DNA of 64,000 nucleotides from Jiangella endophytica (GTDB lineage Bacteria > Actinomycetota > Actinomycetes > Jiangellales > Jiangellaceae), in the NCBI RefSeq assembly GCF_003427025.1, contig NZ_QVAI01000001.1, positions 806,001 to 870,000 of the forward strand, in the 5' to 3' direction. Numbering within the stretch: position 1 is the stretch's first letter; the number at the start of each line of letters is the position of its first letter. Made by a program: the position numbers and the translations under genes. Shown here one piece after another: positions 25,053 to 33,299 of this stretch. Below the pieces are notes generated by a model. That model ran no database searches and was not told where the DNA came from. It saw nothing but the letters and a program-made list of their open reading frames with translations.

Positions 25053-26339
25053 ATGATGAGCGCAACGAGGCGCGCCGGCACGGCCGTGGCCGCCGCACTG
25101 ATCGCCACGTTGACCGCCTGTGGAGGGTCGTCGACGTCGCAGCAGCCGACCGAGGAGCAGACGTCCGCCGCCCCGGGCAGCGTCGACCTGCGGATGACGG
25201 TGTGGACCTCCAACGAGGAGCAGCTCGCCCTGTTCCAGTCGATCGCCGACGACTACCGGGCCGACCATCCGGAGATCGGGAGCATCACCTTCGAGAGCCT
25301 GCCGTTCGAGGACTACAACAGCACCCTGACCACGCAGATCGCCGGTGGCAACGCCCCCGACCTGGCCTGGATGGGTGACCTGTCGAAGGACCTGATCCAG
25401 TCGTCCGCGCTGGTCCCGCTCACGGAGACGCTCGAGGCCACCGAGGGCTGGGACTACGGCGACCTGGTGGGCAGCGTCACCGCGGAGTTCAGCCAGGACG
25501 GCGAGCTGTACGCCTACCCGTTCTCGAACTCGCCGTTCGCCCTCTACGTCAACACCGACCTGCTGGCGCAGGCCGGCCAGACGCTCGACCCGGCCGCCCT
25601 CACCTGGGAGCAGGTCAACCAGGTCGGCGCCGCGGTGAACGCCGCCACCGGCAAGGCCGGCTTCGTGGTGCGCGACTTCGACTACTCCGCCTGGAACATG
25701 CTGGGCACGGTCTGGCCGGGCTGGGGTGCGGCCGCCTGGAACGAGGACGGCACCGAGTGCACGTTCGACAGCGACGAGATGGTGCAGGCCTTCGAGTTCC
25801 TGCACACCGCGGCCTTCGTCGACGGCTCGATGCCCGGACCGGGGACGACGGTCGACTTCTTCGCCGGCGACTCCGCGTTCACGGTCGCGCAGGTGTCGCG
25901 CGCGGCGCTGCTCGACGGGTCGTTCGGCTACGAGGTGTACCCGCTGCCCAGCGGCCCCGCGGGTGACTACTCGGTCATCGGCCAGGCCGGCGTCGGGGTG
26001 CTCACGTCCAGCGACCACGTGCAGGAGGCCACCGACTTCCTGGCGTTCATGACCAATCCCGAGAACGCCCGGCTGCTGGCCCAGTTCTTCCCGCCGCCGC
26101 GGGAGTCGCTGCTGACCGGCGAGCAGCTCGCGGAGGTCAACACGAAGCTCACCGCCGAGCAGCTGCAGGCCGTGGTGGTCGATCAGCTCCCGGGTGCGGT
26201 CACGCTGCCGAACCACACCAACCCGGCCGAGATCGCCCAGAAGGGCAAGGCGGCGCTGGACGCCCTGTGGACCCAGGACGCCGACGTGGCGGCGGTCCTG
26301 TCGGAGGTCTGCACCGCGATCGAACCCCTGCTGAGATGA
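25053..26339 (+). CDS. Sugar-binding lipoprotein of a CUT1 ABC importer
   Basis: 428 residues (ATG 25053 or the next codon, ATG 25056), with GAGGAG upstream. A lipoprotein signal ends at LTACGG (Cys at about residue 22). The mature part is an SBP_bac_1 fold: LRMTVWTSNEEQLALFQSIADDY, GGNAPDLAWMGDLSKDL and YAYPFSNSPFALYVNTDLL. It captures an oligosaccharide at the outer membrane face of the cytoplasmic membrane and delivers it to the two permeases encoded next. The stop overlaps the permease start (ATGA). No ATPase gene is present in the cluster; a shared MsiK-like ATPase encoded elsewhere is usual in Actinomycetota (inference). Confidence 0.92.
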   Translation: MMSATRRAGTAVAAALIATLTACGGSSTSQQPTEEQTSAAPGSVDLRMTVWTSNEEQLALFQSIADDYRADHPEIGSITFESLPFEDYNSTLTTQIAGGNAPDLAWMGDLSKDLIQSSALVPLTETLEATEGWDYGDLVGSVTAEFSQDGELYAYPFSNSPFALYVNTDLLAQAGQTLDPAALTWEQVNQVGAAVNAATGKAGFVVRDFDYSAWNMLGTVWPGWGAAAWNEDGTECTFDSDEMVQAFEFLHTAAFVDGSMPGPGTTVDFFAGDSAFTVAQVSRAALLDGSFGYEVYPLPSGPAGDYSVIGQAGVGVLTSSDHVQEATDFLAFMTNPENARLLAQFFPPPRESLLTGEQLAEVNTKLTAEQLQAVVVDQLPGAVTLPNHTNPAEIAQKGKAALDALWTQDADVAAVLSEVCTAIEPLLR

Positions 26340-27289
26340 GCACGACGGCGATCTCCGCTCGTGACACGCCGCCCGGCGCCCCACCGGCGCGCCGGGGGCG
26401 CGGGACCACGATGAGCAGCCGCCGCCGTGACGCGCTCGCGGGCTATCTGTTCATCGCGCCGCAGGTCGTCGGCGTGGTCGTGTTCGTGCTCGTGCCCGTC
26501 GGCCTGGCGATCTACTACAGCCTGAACGACTGGAACATCTTCACCGGCGAGATGACGTTCAACGGCGGCGCCCACTACTCGGAGCTGGCCGCCGATCCAC
26601 AGCTGCCGCGGGTTCTGGGCTCCACCGCCGTGTTCGCCGGAGGGGTGGTGGTGCTCAACCTGACGCTGGGCCTGCTGCTGGCCGTGCTCCTGAACCGCAG
26701 GCTGCCCGGCGTGACCGTGTTCCGCACGATCTTCTTCTCGCCGGTGGTCGTCTCGGTCGTCGCATGGACGCTGGTCTGGGGCTTCCTGTTGCAGGACAAC
26801 GGGGGCGTCAACGGGCTGCTGGAGGTCGTCGGCATCGACGGGCCGAACTGGCTCGTGCAGGGCCCGACCGCCATGGGCGGTGTGGTGTTCACGCAGGTGA
26901 TCCGCAGTGTCGGCATCAACATGGTGCTCTTCCTGGCAGCGCTCCAAGGTGTTCCCGGCCAGCTCTACGAGGCGGCGCGCATCGACGGAGCGAGCAGCTG
27001 GACCATCTTCGTCCGCATCACGCTGCCGCTCATCTCACCGACACTGCTGCTCACCGGCATCATCACGATCGTCGGAGCGCTGCAGGCCTTCGCGCAGATC
27101 GCCGTTCTCACCCAGGGCGGACCCGGCATCTCCACCACCGTCCTGGTCTATTACGTCTTCCAGACGGCATTCGAGTTCAACGACATCGGGTACGGGTCGG
27201 CGCTGGCCCTGGTGCTGTTGTCGTTCGTCCTGATCCTGACGATGGTGCAGTGGCAGCTCCGCCGGAAATGGGTCTTCCATGAGAGCTGA
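26336..27289 (+). CDS. CUT1 sugar ABC importer permease, MalF-like
   Basis: 317 residues (ATG 26336 overlapping the lipoprotein stop; ATG 26411 would give a shorter form without the Pro/Arg-rich leader). Six membrane helices follow YLFIAPQVVGVVVFVLVPVG. The EAA loop that contacts the ATPase is YEAARIDGASSWTIFVRITLPLI near residue 215, written here only as YEAARIDGAS to ITLPL. It forms a heterodimer with the MalG-like protein encoded downstream, whose start lies 11 bp inside this gene. Confidence 0.92.
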   Translation: MSTTAISARDTPPGAPPARRGRGTTMSSRRRDALAGYLFIAPQVVGVVVFVLVPVGLAIYYSLNDWNIFTGEMTFNGGAHYSELAADPQLPRVLGSTAVFAGGVVVLNLTLGLLLAVLLNRRLPGVTVFRTIFFSPVVVSVVAWTLVWGFLLQDNGGVNGLLEVVGIDGPNWLVQGPTAMGGVVFTQVIRSVGINMVLFLAALQGVPGQLYEAARIDGASSWTIFVRITLPLISPTLLLTGIITIVGALQAFAQIAVLTQGGPGISTTVLVYYVFQTAFEFNDIGYGSALALVLLSFVLILTMVQWQLRRKWVFHES

Positions 27290-28133
27290 CACCGCCACCG
27301 TGGCTCGCCGCGGCCGGACCGTCGGCTGGTGGCTGGTCCTCGCGGTGCTCTGCGTGCCGTTCGCCGTGCCGACGATCTGGATGATCGCGTCGTCGTTCAA
27401 ACCGCTGAGCGAGATCTTCGCGTCACCGCCGACGTTCTTCGCCGCGAATCCGACGTGGGCCGCCTACTCCGAGGTGTTCACGTTCCAGCCGTTCGCCCGG
27501 CAGTACTTCAACAGCGTGTACATCGCGATCGTCGTCACGCTGCTCGTGATGCTGGTGTCGAGCCTGGCCGGCTACGCGTTCGCGCGGATCTCGTTCCCGG
27601 GCCGCAACCTGCTGTTCCTCGTCGTGCTGGTCGGGTTGCTGGTGCCGAGCGAGACGACGATCGTGCCGCTGTTCCAGATGTTCAAGTCCGTCGGCATGAT
27701 CAACACGCACTGGCCGCTGATCCTCGTGACGGCGTTCGCCGCGCCCTGCGTGCTGGCGACGTTCATCATGCGCCAGTTCTTCATCTCGCTGCCGATCGAA
27801 CTGGAGGAGGCGGCCCGGCTGGACGGGTTGGGGCGGGTCGCCACGTGGTGGCGGATCTGCCTGCCGCTGGCCAAGCCGGCGCTGTCGGCGGTCGCGATCC
27901 TCACGTTCATGTCGTCCTGGAACCTCTACCTCGAACCGACGGTCTACCTCACCACCCCTGAGCTGTTCACGCTGCCGCAGGCGCTGACCCGGTTCACCGA
28001 CGCGTACGGCGGCAACATGTGGAACGTCCAGCTGGCCGCGGCGACGTTGACCGTCGTGCCGGTGCTGATCGTCTTCCTGCTGGCCCAGCGGCACTTCGTC
28101 GAAGGGCTGGCCCACTCGGGCCTGAAGGGCTGA
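27279..28133 (+). CDS. CUT1 sugar ABC importer permease, MalG-like
   Basis: 284 residues with six membrane helices. IWMIASSFKPLSEIFASP near the N-terminus is the usual MalG-type start, and the EAA loop reads LEEAARLDGLGRVATWWRICLPL (residues about 172-194; key E-A-A, D-G and L-P). It overlaps the preceding permease by 11 bp, so translation is coupled. It completes the importer with the upstream lipoprotein. The glycosidase gene begins 31 bp after its stop on the same strand and may be cotranscribed. Confidence 0.92.
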   Translation: MRADTATVARRGRTVGWWLVLAVLCVPFAVPTIWMIASSFKPLSEIFASPPTFFAANPTWAAYSEVFTFQPFARQYFNSVYIAIVVTLLVMLVSSLAGYAFARISFPGRNLLFLVVLVGLLVPSETTIVPLFQMFKSVGMINTHWPLILVTAFAAPCVLATFIMRQFFISLPIELEEAARLDGLGRVATWWRICLPLAKPALSAVAILTFMSSWNLYLEPTVYLTTPELFTLPQALTRFTDAYGGNMWNVQLAAATLTVVPVLIVFLLAQRHFVEGLAHSGLKG

Positions 28134-28164
28134 GCCGAAACCCCACTCGAAGGGCGGATCAACG

Positions 28165-30501
28165 ATGATCGAGCAGACTTCCCGGATGCCGTCGCGGCGG
28201 CAGGTGCTGCGCGCCGGATTCGCCGCCGGCGTCCTGACGCTGCTGCCGCCGAGCCCGGTCCGGGCCTCGGCCGCCGGCGGTGTCGTCACCATCAGCGCCG
28301 ACGGGATCAGCGTCACCGGCAGCCCCGGCGGCCAGATCGCCGTCCGCGACGGCGGCGGGACCCTGCGGATGCACGGCTCGAAGTTCCAGACCAAGGACAC
28401 GGTCACGGGCATCCAGACGTCGGTCGGCGGCACACCGAGCCTGGTCACGCTCGACGACGGCACGCAGGCGCTGCGGATGGACTACGTCATGCCCGCCGCG
28501 GCCGGGGCGATCACGGTGTACGGCCTCTTCACGGTGACGACCCGGCGGGTGCACTTGCAGTGGCACGTGTCCGGCTCGGCCACGCTGATTCCCGACGGAT
28601 TCCTGTTCAGCCGGGCGATCGACGGCCCGGTGGAGCCCGACAGGTTCGTCCCGCTCAGCCAGTGGACCCGCGACGCCGGCGGCGGTGTGCCGTACGAGTC
28701 GTCCGTGGGCGTCGCCTACGCCTCGACCTGGGACACCACACACGGACTGCTCATCCTCGAACGGTCGCGGACGTCGTGGACCTCGTCGACCTGGGTGCAC
28801 GCGCCCGGGGTCGTGGTCGACGCGACGAGCGCCACCACCCAGGCCGAGCTGATCCTCAGCGACCTGCGGCCGACCGCCGCGGCGGCCGTCGGCCAGGGCC
28901 GCGAGCTGGCCGTCGAGCTGTGGACGGACCAGCCGTTCGGGCTGTGGGACGGCCCCGGCGCGACCATGGCCGTCAACGTGCAGGTGGCCAACGGCGGCCC
29001 GGACGACCGCACCGTCGACCTCGTGTGGTGGGCTCGCGACTTCGACGGCGCGGTGCTGGCCTCGCGGACGGTGAGCGTCACCGTCCCGGCGCAGCGGACC
29101 CGCGATCACGTCTTCACCCTGACGGCTCCGGCCCACGGGAGCGTCGTCACCGAGGTCGCGGCCGTCGGCGGTGGCGACGAGGCGTTCGCGCGCACCACCC
29201 TCACCGTCCTGCCGGACTTCGAGTACCAGGCCGGTGAGGAGAGCATGTTCGGGATCGCCAACTACCCGTGGCTGCAGGTCCCGTCCGCCACCGCCCTGCT
29301 GGACCTGTGGCAGCGCGTCGGCATCAAGTGGGTCCGCATCGCCTATGACGGCGGGCCCGGTCTGCCGCCGGCCGAGTTCGACCGGCGCGGCATCCTGCAC
29401 AACGTCGAGCTGCAGCCGTCGCTCGAGGCCACCGCGGAGCAGGCCCGCGCCTGGGCCGTCGCGAACACGCAGATCGCCATCGACGCAGGGGCGCGCTACT
29501 TCGAGGTCGGTAACGAGCTGAACCGGCCGTGGAACACCGGTGTGACCGCCGAGCAGTACATCGAGAAGGCGCTGCGGCCCGTGCACGACGAGGTCCGGGC
29601 CCGCGCCGCCGACCTCAAGCTGCTCAACTGCGGTCTCGCCGGCATGGACCGGCCGTGGCTGGAGCGGTTCCACCAGGCCGGCGGCTGGGACCTCATCGAC
29701 GGCGTCGCGTTCCACCCCGGCCGCGGCAACTTCACCGCCGACTACGTCCCCGGCGGCGACGGCGGCGGCTGGGACCCGGGCGCGACCGGCGCCTACTGGA
29801 ACTACCTCGGTGGCCTGCGCCAGCTCAAGGAGCTGATCGCGCAGTACGGTCCCAAGGAGATCTGGATGACCGAGGCCTACGCCTGCACCCGTCCCAACGC
29901 CTGGTGGAACGACTCCTACCGCCACGCCGCCGAGAACGTGCTCCTGTCGCTCGCCCTGGCCAAGGCCGAAGGCGTCCGCTGCGTGAACTGGTACCAGTTC
30001 CACGACAGCCGGCTCGGCAGCCCCCAGGTCGCGGACCCGTCCGATGTCGAGTACCACTTCGGCCTCACGAACCGCGACACCAGCGCGAAGCCGTCGCTGC
30101 TGGCGTACGCCACCGCTGCCCGGCACCTGGACCAGGCGCGGTTCGTCCGCTGGCTCGACTTCCCGGACGGGACCACCAAGGGCCTGCTGTTCGACGTGCC
30201 GGGCGCGGGCCAGGCGGCGATCCTGTGGAACCGGTCCGACGGGTATGTCCTCAACACCGACGGCGCGCGCACCGACTGGCGGTATCCGGCGCGCGAGGTC
30301 TGGGTCGACACCTGGCCGACGAAGGTCGAGCTGACCTTCCCCACCAGGGCGGACACGGTGCGGCAGGTCGACTGCATCGGGCAGGAGACGATCCTGTCGC
30401 CGAACCGGGGGTCGGTGACCGTCACCCTCGACGGCGCGCCGCGCCTGTTCTACGGCCTCGACCACGACCGGCGGTTGCGGCCGAGCCGGCCGCGGCGGTA
30501 G
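28165..30501 (+). CDS. Tat-exported clan GH-A-like glycoside hydrolase
   Basis: 778 residues. The N-terminus has a twin-arginine signal (PSRRQVLRAGFAAGVL) ending near VRASA, so it is exported folded. Residues 40-330 are beta-rich (carbohydrate-binding or accessory). The catalytic (beta/alpha)8 barrel runs from about 350 to 640: FEVGNELNRPW gives the acid/base E451 in the N-E motif, and EIWMTEAYACT gives candidate nucleophile E570, a spacing of 119 residues normal for clan GH-A. A beta-domain follows. It probably cuts an extracellular polysaccharide whose fragments enter through the CUT1 importer encoded just upstream. The family is not certain; GH39-like or an unassigned GH-A family is possible. 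Confidence 0.75.
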   Translation: MIEQTSRMPSRRQVLRAGFAAGVLTLLPPSPVRASAAGGVVTISADGISVTGSPGGQIAVRDGGGTLRMHGSKFQTKDTVTGIQTSVGGTPSLVTLDDGTQALRMDYVMPAAAGAITVYGLFTVTTRRVHLQWHVSGSATLIPDGFLFSRAIDGPVEPDRFVPLSQWTRDAGGGVPYESSVGVAYASTWDTTHGLLILERSRTSWTSSTWVHAPGVVVDATSATTQAELILSDLRPTAAAAVGQGRELAVELWTDQPFGLWDGPGATMAVNVQVANGGPDDRTVDLVWWARDFDGAVLASRTVSVTVPAQRTRDHVFTLTAPAHGSVVTEVAAVGGGDEAFARTTLTVLPDFEYQAGEESMFGIANYPWLQVPSATALLDLWQRVGIKWVRIAYDGGPGLPPAEFDRRGILHNVELQPSLEATAEQARAWAVANTQIAIDAGARYFEVGNELNRPWNTGVTAEQYIEKALRPVHDEVRARAADLKLLNCGLAGMDRPWLERFHQAGGWDLIDGVAFHPGRGNFTADYVPGGDGGGWDPGATGAYWNYLGGLRQLKELIAQYGPKEIWMTEAYACTRPNAWWNDSYRHAAENVLLSLALAKAEGVRCVNWYQFHDSRLGSPQVADPSDVEYHFGLTNRDTSAKPSLLAYATAARHLDQARFVRWLDFPDGTTKGLLFDVPGAGQAAILWNRSDGYVLNTDGARTDWRYPAREVWVDTWPTKVELTFPTRADTVRQVDCIGQETILSPNRGSVTVTLDGAPRLFYGLDHDRRLRPSRPRR

Positions 30502-30543
30502 GACGATCCTGGTGTGCAGCTCGAACCGGCCGGGAGGAGATCG

Positions 30544-31395
30544 GTGGCTGAACCGCTGACGGGTGACGGTGCGGCCCACGATCGCCGTCCGGCCTTCTCC
30601 ACGACCGATCGGCGCGGGCGCATGACCTGGCCCGCCGCCGAGCCCAGGCCGGGAGTCGTCGTGTGGACGTTCCTCTGCGTCGTGTTCTGGGGTGTCGTGG
30701 CCGGGGCGCTGTTCGCGCGGCTGTTCGGCGCGCGGCTGCCGGCCGTGCTCGAGGACGCCTCCGTGACCTGGTGGGTCGTCGGCGGGATCGTCACCGGGTA
30801 CCTCGCGCTGTGGGCGGCGGTCACGCTGTACGGGCGGGCCAAGGGCCGGTTCGGGCAGTCGCGGGCCGGCTCCCTGCTGACGCAGAGCGCGGTCGCCGGC
30901 GGCATCGCCGCCGGCACGTCGTCGGTGGTGGTCTTCGCCGTCGAAGCCGATGAGCGGACCGCGCGGGAGGTGCTGACCAACTCGAACATCGTCACGTCGG
31001 CGCCGGCCCAGCTGATGCTCGCCGTCGCGCTCACCTTCGGCCTGTGGTGGCTGTTCGCCACCACCCGGCTGCCGTCCGCGCTCCGTCACGCCGCCCGCCG
31101 CCGGACCGCGCTGGACGACCTGCGCCGTCATGGCGTCGATCATGCCGGCACGCTGCGGGAGGTGACGTTCTCGAACAGCTGGATTCACGACCAGCCCGAG
31201 TTCACCGTCGTCATCGGCTTCGACTCCCGGGAGGTCGAGGCCTACATGCTGACGACCTCGGAGCGGGTCCCGGTGGTCGGCAGCCGGGTGATCGTCCGCA
31301 CCGGACGCTCCCACGTGACGCTCGTCGACCTCGATCCCGCCGTCGAGCCGGTCTTCGAGGCCGACACCCGGCCCTTCGAGGCGCCGATGGGCTGA
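30544..31395 (+). CDS. Four-helix membrane protein of unknown function
   Basis: 283 residues from GTG 30544, preceded by GGGAGGAG; the ATG at 30514 lies before that ribosome-binding site. After a cytosolic leader there are four predicted helices, near VVVWTFLCVVFWGVVAGALF, WWVVGGIVTGYLALWAAV, SAVAGGIAAGTSSVVVF and LMLAVALTFGLWWLF. A soluble C-terminal domain of about 100 residues (GTLREVTFSNSWIHDQ, FTVVIGF, VIVRTGRSHVTLVDL) has an OB-like or beta-barrel pattern. I do not recognise the family. It is placed between the sugar cluster and the hip locus with 42 bp and 68 bp gaps and may be a separate gene. Confidence 0.6.
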   Translation: MAEPLTGDGAAHDRRPAFSTTDRRGRMTWPAAEPRPGVVVWTFLCVVFWGVVAGALFARLFGARLPAVLEDASVTWWVVGGIVTGYLALWAAVTLYGRAKGRFGQSRAGSLLTQSAVAGGIAAGTSSVVVFAVEADERTAREVLTNSNIVTSAPAQLMLAVALTFGLWWLFATTRLPSALRHAARRRTALDDLRRHGVDHAGTLREVTFSNSWIHDQPEFTVVIGFDSREVEAYMLTTSERVPVVGSRVIVRTGRSHVTLVDLDPAVEPVFEADTRPFEAPMG

Positions 31396-31410
31396 CCGAT
31401 CAGCCAGAGT

Positions 31411-31449
31411 GCCGCCGTACGGCGGCAAGCAGGAATGTAGCCGTACGGC
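31411..31449. promoter_or_regulatory. Two palindromic operators upstream of hipB
   Basis: GCCGCCGTACGGCGGC (31411-31426) is a perfect 16-bp palindrome. GCCGTACGGC (31440-31449) is a second perfect palindrome with the same 10-bp core. The centres (31418.5 and 31444.5) are 26 bp apart, about two and a half helical turns. They lie 14-53 bp before the hipB ATG at 31464. Paired palindromes are the normal autoregulatory site of HipB-type antitoxins. Confidence 0.7.
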
Positions 31450-31463
31450 GACAGAAGAGGGCG

Positions 31464-31775
31464 ATGCTGACGGTCCGGGAGGCTGCGGCCGCTGTACGCG
31501 AGCTGCGCGGAGAGCAGGGCTGGAGCCAGTCCGAGTTGGCGGCTCGCGCCGGTGTCTCGCGCTCCTTCGTTGCGGATTTCGAGGCGGGTGAGCCCACGGT
31601 CGAAGCATCGAAGCTGTTCGACGTCTTCCAGGCACTCGGCTTCGAGATGGCTTTCGGAGCCTCCAAACGGGGGACGTGCGCTGGTGACGGGACGGTACCT
31701 CGACGTCCATCTCGACGGGCGCCTGTGCGGCAGGCTCACGCAGTCCACCAGCGGGAACGTGACGTTCGAGTATGA
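31464..31775 (+). CDS. hipB: HipB-like antitoxin, Xre-family HTH regulator
   Basis: 103 residues. An Xre HTH spans residues 5-60: AVRELRGEQGWSQSELAARA then GVSRSFVADFEAGEPTVEASKL. The tail FEMAF is the usual end of HipB core. HipB neutralises the HipA kinase and represses its own operon. The frame then runs 92 bp into hipA with an Arg-rich, non-family tail, whereas hipB and hipA normally overlap by only a few bases; the original stop has probably been lost by a small indel near 31670. GAAGAGG precedes the ATG. The operators upstream look intact, so it may still bind DNA though its partner is broken. Confidence 0.75.
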   Translation: MLTVREAAAAVRELRGEQGWSQSELAARAGVSRSFVADFEAGEPTVEASKLFDVFQALGFEMAFGASKRGTCAGDGTVPRRPSRRAPVRQAHAVHQRERDVRV

Positions 31776-32764
31776 CAGTGCCTACCGCGCATCTGACGAT
31801 GCGACGCCACTGTCACTCTCGATGCCGCTCACAGCAGCGGTCCATAGGAAGCGCGCGGTCATGCCCTACCTGCAAGGGCTGCTCCCGGGCAGTGAAGAGG
31901 CGCTGAGGTCGATCGCACGCCGCTACTCGGTCTCGGCCAACATCCCGTTCGCGCTGCTCGAGCACGTCGGCATCGATGCCGCCGGCGCGATCCAGCTGGT
32001 GCCTCCAAGCGCGACGGCATGAGACGCAGTCCTCGAGCGCCACCACGTGCGCCGGGTCGGCGACGATGAGGCGGCGACCATGCTGAGCCGGGTCGTGTCC
32101 GAATACGCGGAGGGCGCGCCCTACTACGACGCGGGTGGTCGGTTCAGCCTCGCCGGCGCCCAGCCCGAGATCGGTCTCCACAAGCTGCCCGATGGCTCGT
32201 GGGGCGTCCCCGAAGACGCGACCCCCGCCACGCACCCGCGCAGTGGTCAAGGGGCAGTGGCGGCGACTCCATCAAGAGGATCTCTGTCAAGCCCTCCGCG
32301 TTCCGCCGTCCAAGAAGTACCAGCGTCTCGACGGCGGGCCCGGTGTTGCGGACATCGCAGGTCTGATGCGCTCCCTGCCGTCGGCGGCAGATCGTCGCTC
32401 GGCCGGAACGGCGTTCTCTCGCGCACTCGTGGTCAACGTGATCGCCGGGTGTACCGACGCCCATGCCAAGAACAACTCGCTGATGTTGGAGCGGCGCTCC
32501 GTCCGGTTGGCGCCGCTCTACGACCTCTTGAGCTACGCCGCGTACTCGGACGGCTCCGCGTCCATCGACAGCGCCATGAGCGTCGGCGGCGACTATCGCT
32601 TGCGCAGGATCTCGGCGGCGAAGCTCGAGCGGGCCGGGGCCATGTTCGGCGTCGACGCCGCCGAAGCCGCCGAGATCGTCGATACGACCCGAAAGGGCCT
32701 CCGTCCCGCGGTCGCCGATGAGCTCCTGCTCGGGCTGCGAAAGCTGCCACTGGCACTCACCTGA
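31684..32764 (+). pseudogene. hipA: Broken hipA toxin kinase gene
   Basis: Three pieces of HipA are present. Piece one (GTG 31684 to 32022) is the N-terminal domain: LVTGRYLDVHLDGRLCGRL to AGAIQLVPP, ended by TGA at 32020-32022. The same frame continues in register (DAVLERHHVRRVGDDEAATM) into RFSLAGAQPEIGLHKLPDGS, the nucleotide-binding Gly-rich region, and ends around THPRSG at about 32245. Piece three, in another frame, resumes at RLHQEDLCQALRVPPSKKYQ and runs to 32764 with the metal site GCTDAHAKNNSLM. Compared with normal HipA, about 60 residues between THI-like and LHQED are missing, so an internal deletion with a frame change joined them. Both the nonsense codon and the deletion should abolish kinase activity, unless TGA is read through. 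Confidence 0.85.
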
Positions 32765-32852
32765 AGGACCTCCGGCCCGCGGCGCTTATGCCGGTCGCGA
32801 CGTGCTGACCGCACCACGCAGCGATCCGCCGGTCGGGGAGCAGGATGGAGGC

Positions 32853-33230
32853 ATGATCGGACGCCTGCACCATACGGTGATCGACTGTCCCGGCCCGGGC
32901 GACCTGGCGGAGTTCTACGCCGAACTGACCGGCCTGCCGATCACGTACCGAAGCGACGACTGGGTCGTCATCTCGCGCGACCAGACCTCGTCGGGGATCG
33001 CGTTCCAGCGTGCACCGGACCACCGTCCGCCGCGCTGGCCGGACCCGGCCCACCCACAGCAGTTCCATCTCGACGTCATGGTCGACGATCTCGACGTGGC
33101 CGACGTGGAGGTGCGGCGGCTCGGGGCGCGCCGGTTGCCGGCGGGCGACCACGTGTACGCCGATCCGGCCGGCCACCCGTTCTGCCTGATCCCGCGACCG
33201 GCCTGGGCGCCTCCCGTCCACGCCGGGTGA
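32853..33230 (+). CDS. VOC-superfamily (glyoxalase-like) protein
   Basis: 125 residues from ATG 32853, with GGATGGAGG just before it. One pair of beta-alpha-beta-beta-beta modules: GRLHHTVIDCPGPGDLAEFY supplies the first metal ligand (H6 or H7), HLDVMVDDLDVADVEVRRLG starts the second half, and AGHPFCLIPRP ends it. This Glyoxalase_6-like layout is common in Actinomycetota, where substrates are rarely known. It is short and complete, lies 88 bp after the hipA remnant and converges on the propeller gene, with a strong hairpin between. Confidence 0.85.
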   Translation: MIGRLHHTVIDCPGPGDLAEFYAELTGLPITYRSDDWVVISRDQTSSGIAFQRAPDHRPPRWPDPAHPQQFHLDVMVDDLDVADVEVRRLGARRLPAGDHVYADPAGHPFCLIPRPAWAPPVHAG

Positions 33231-33235
33231 GCCGA

Positions 33236-33270
33236 GCCGGGCCGGCGTGCGACTCGTGCGCCGGCCCGGC
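33236..33270. terminator. Bidirectional terminator hairpin
   Basis: GCCGGGCCGGCG (33236-33247) and CGCCGGCCCGGC (33259-33270) form a perfect 12-bp stem with an 11-base loop. It lies in the 69-bp gap between the convergent VOC and propeller genes and can serve both. Confidence 0.75.
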
Positions 33271-33299
33271 CGGCTACAGGTCGAGGGTCCCCGTCACTC

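Noticed and set aside
23280-26384. More than 1000-codon minus-strand frame opposite the oxidoreductase and lipoprotein genes
   Set aside because: Spans two well-supported plus-strand genes, has no domain and reads as R/G/V/D repeats typical of a complementary shadow.
28159-31710. Long minus-strand frame opposite the Tat glycosidase and membrane protein
   Set aside because: Covers three unrelated plus-strand genes and operators; no start signal or motif.
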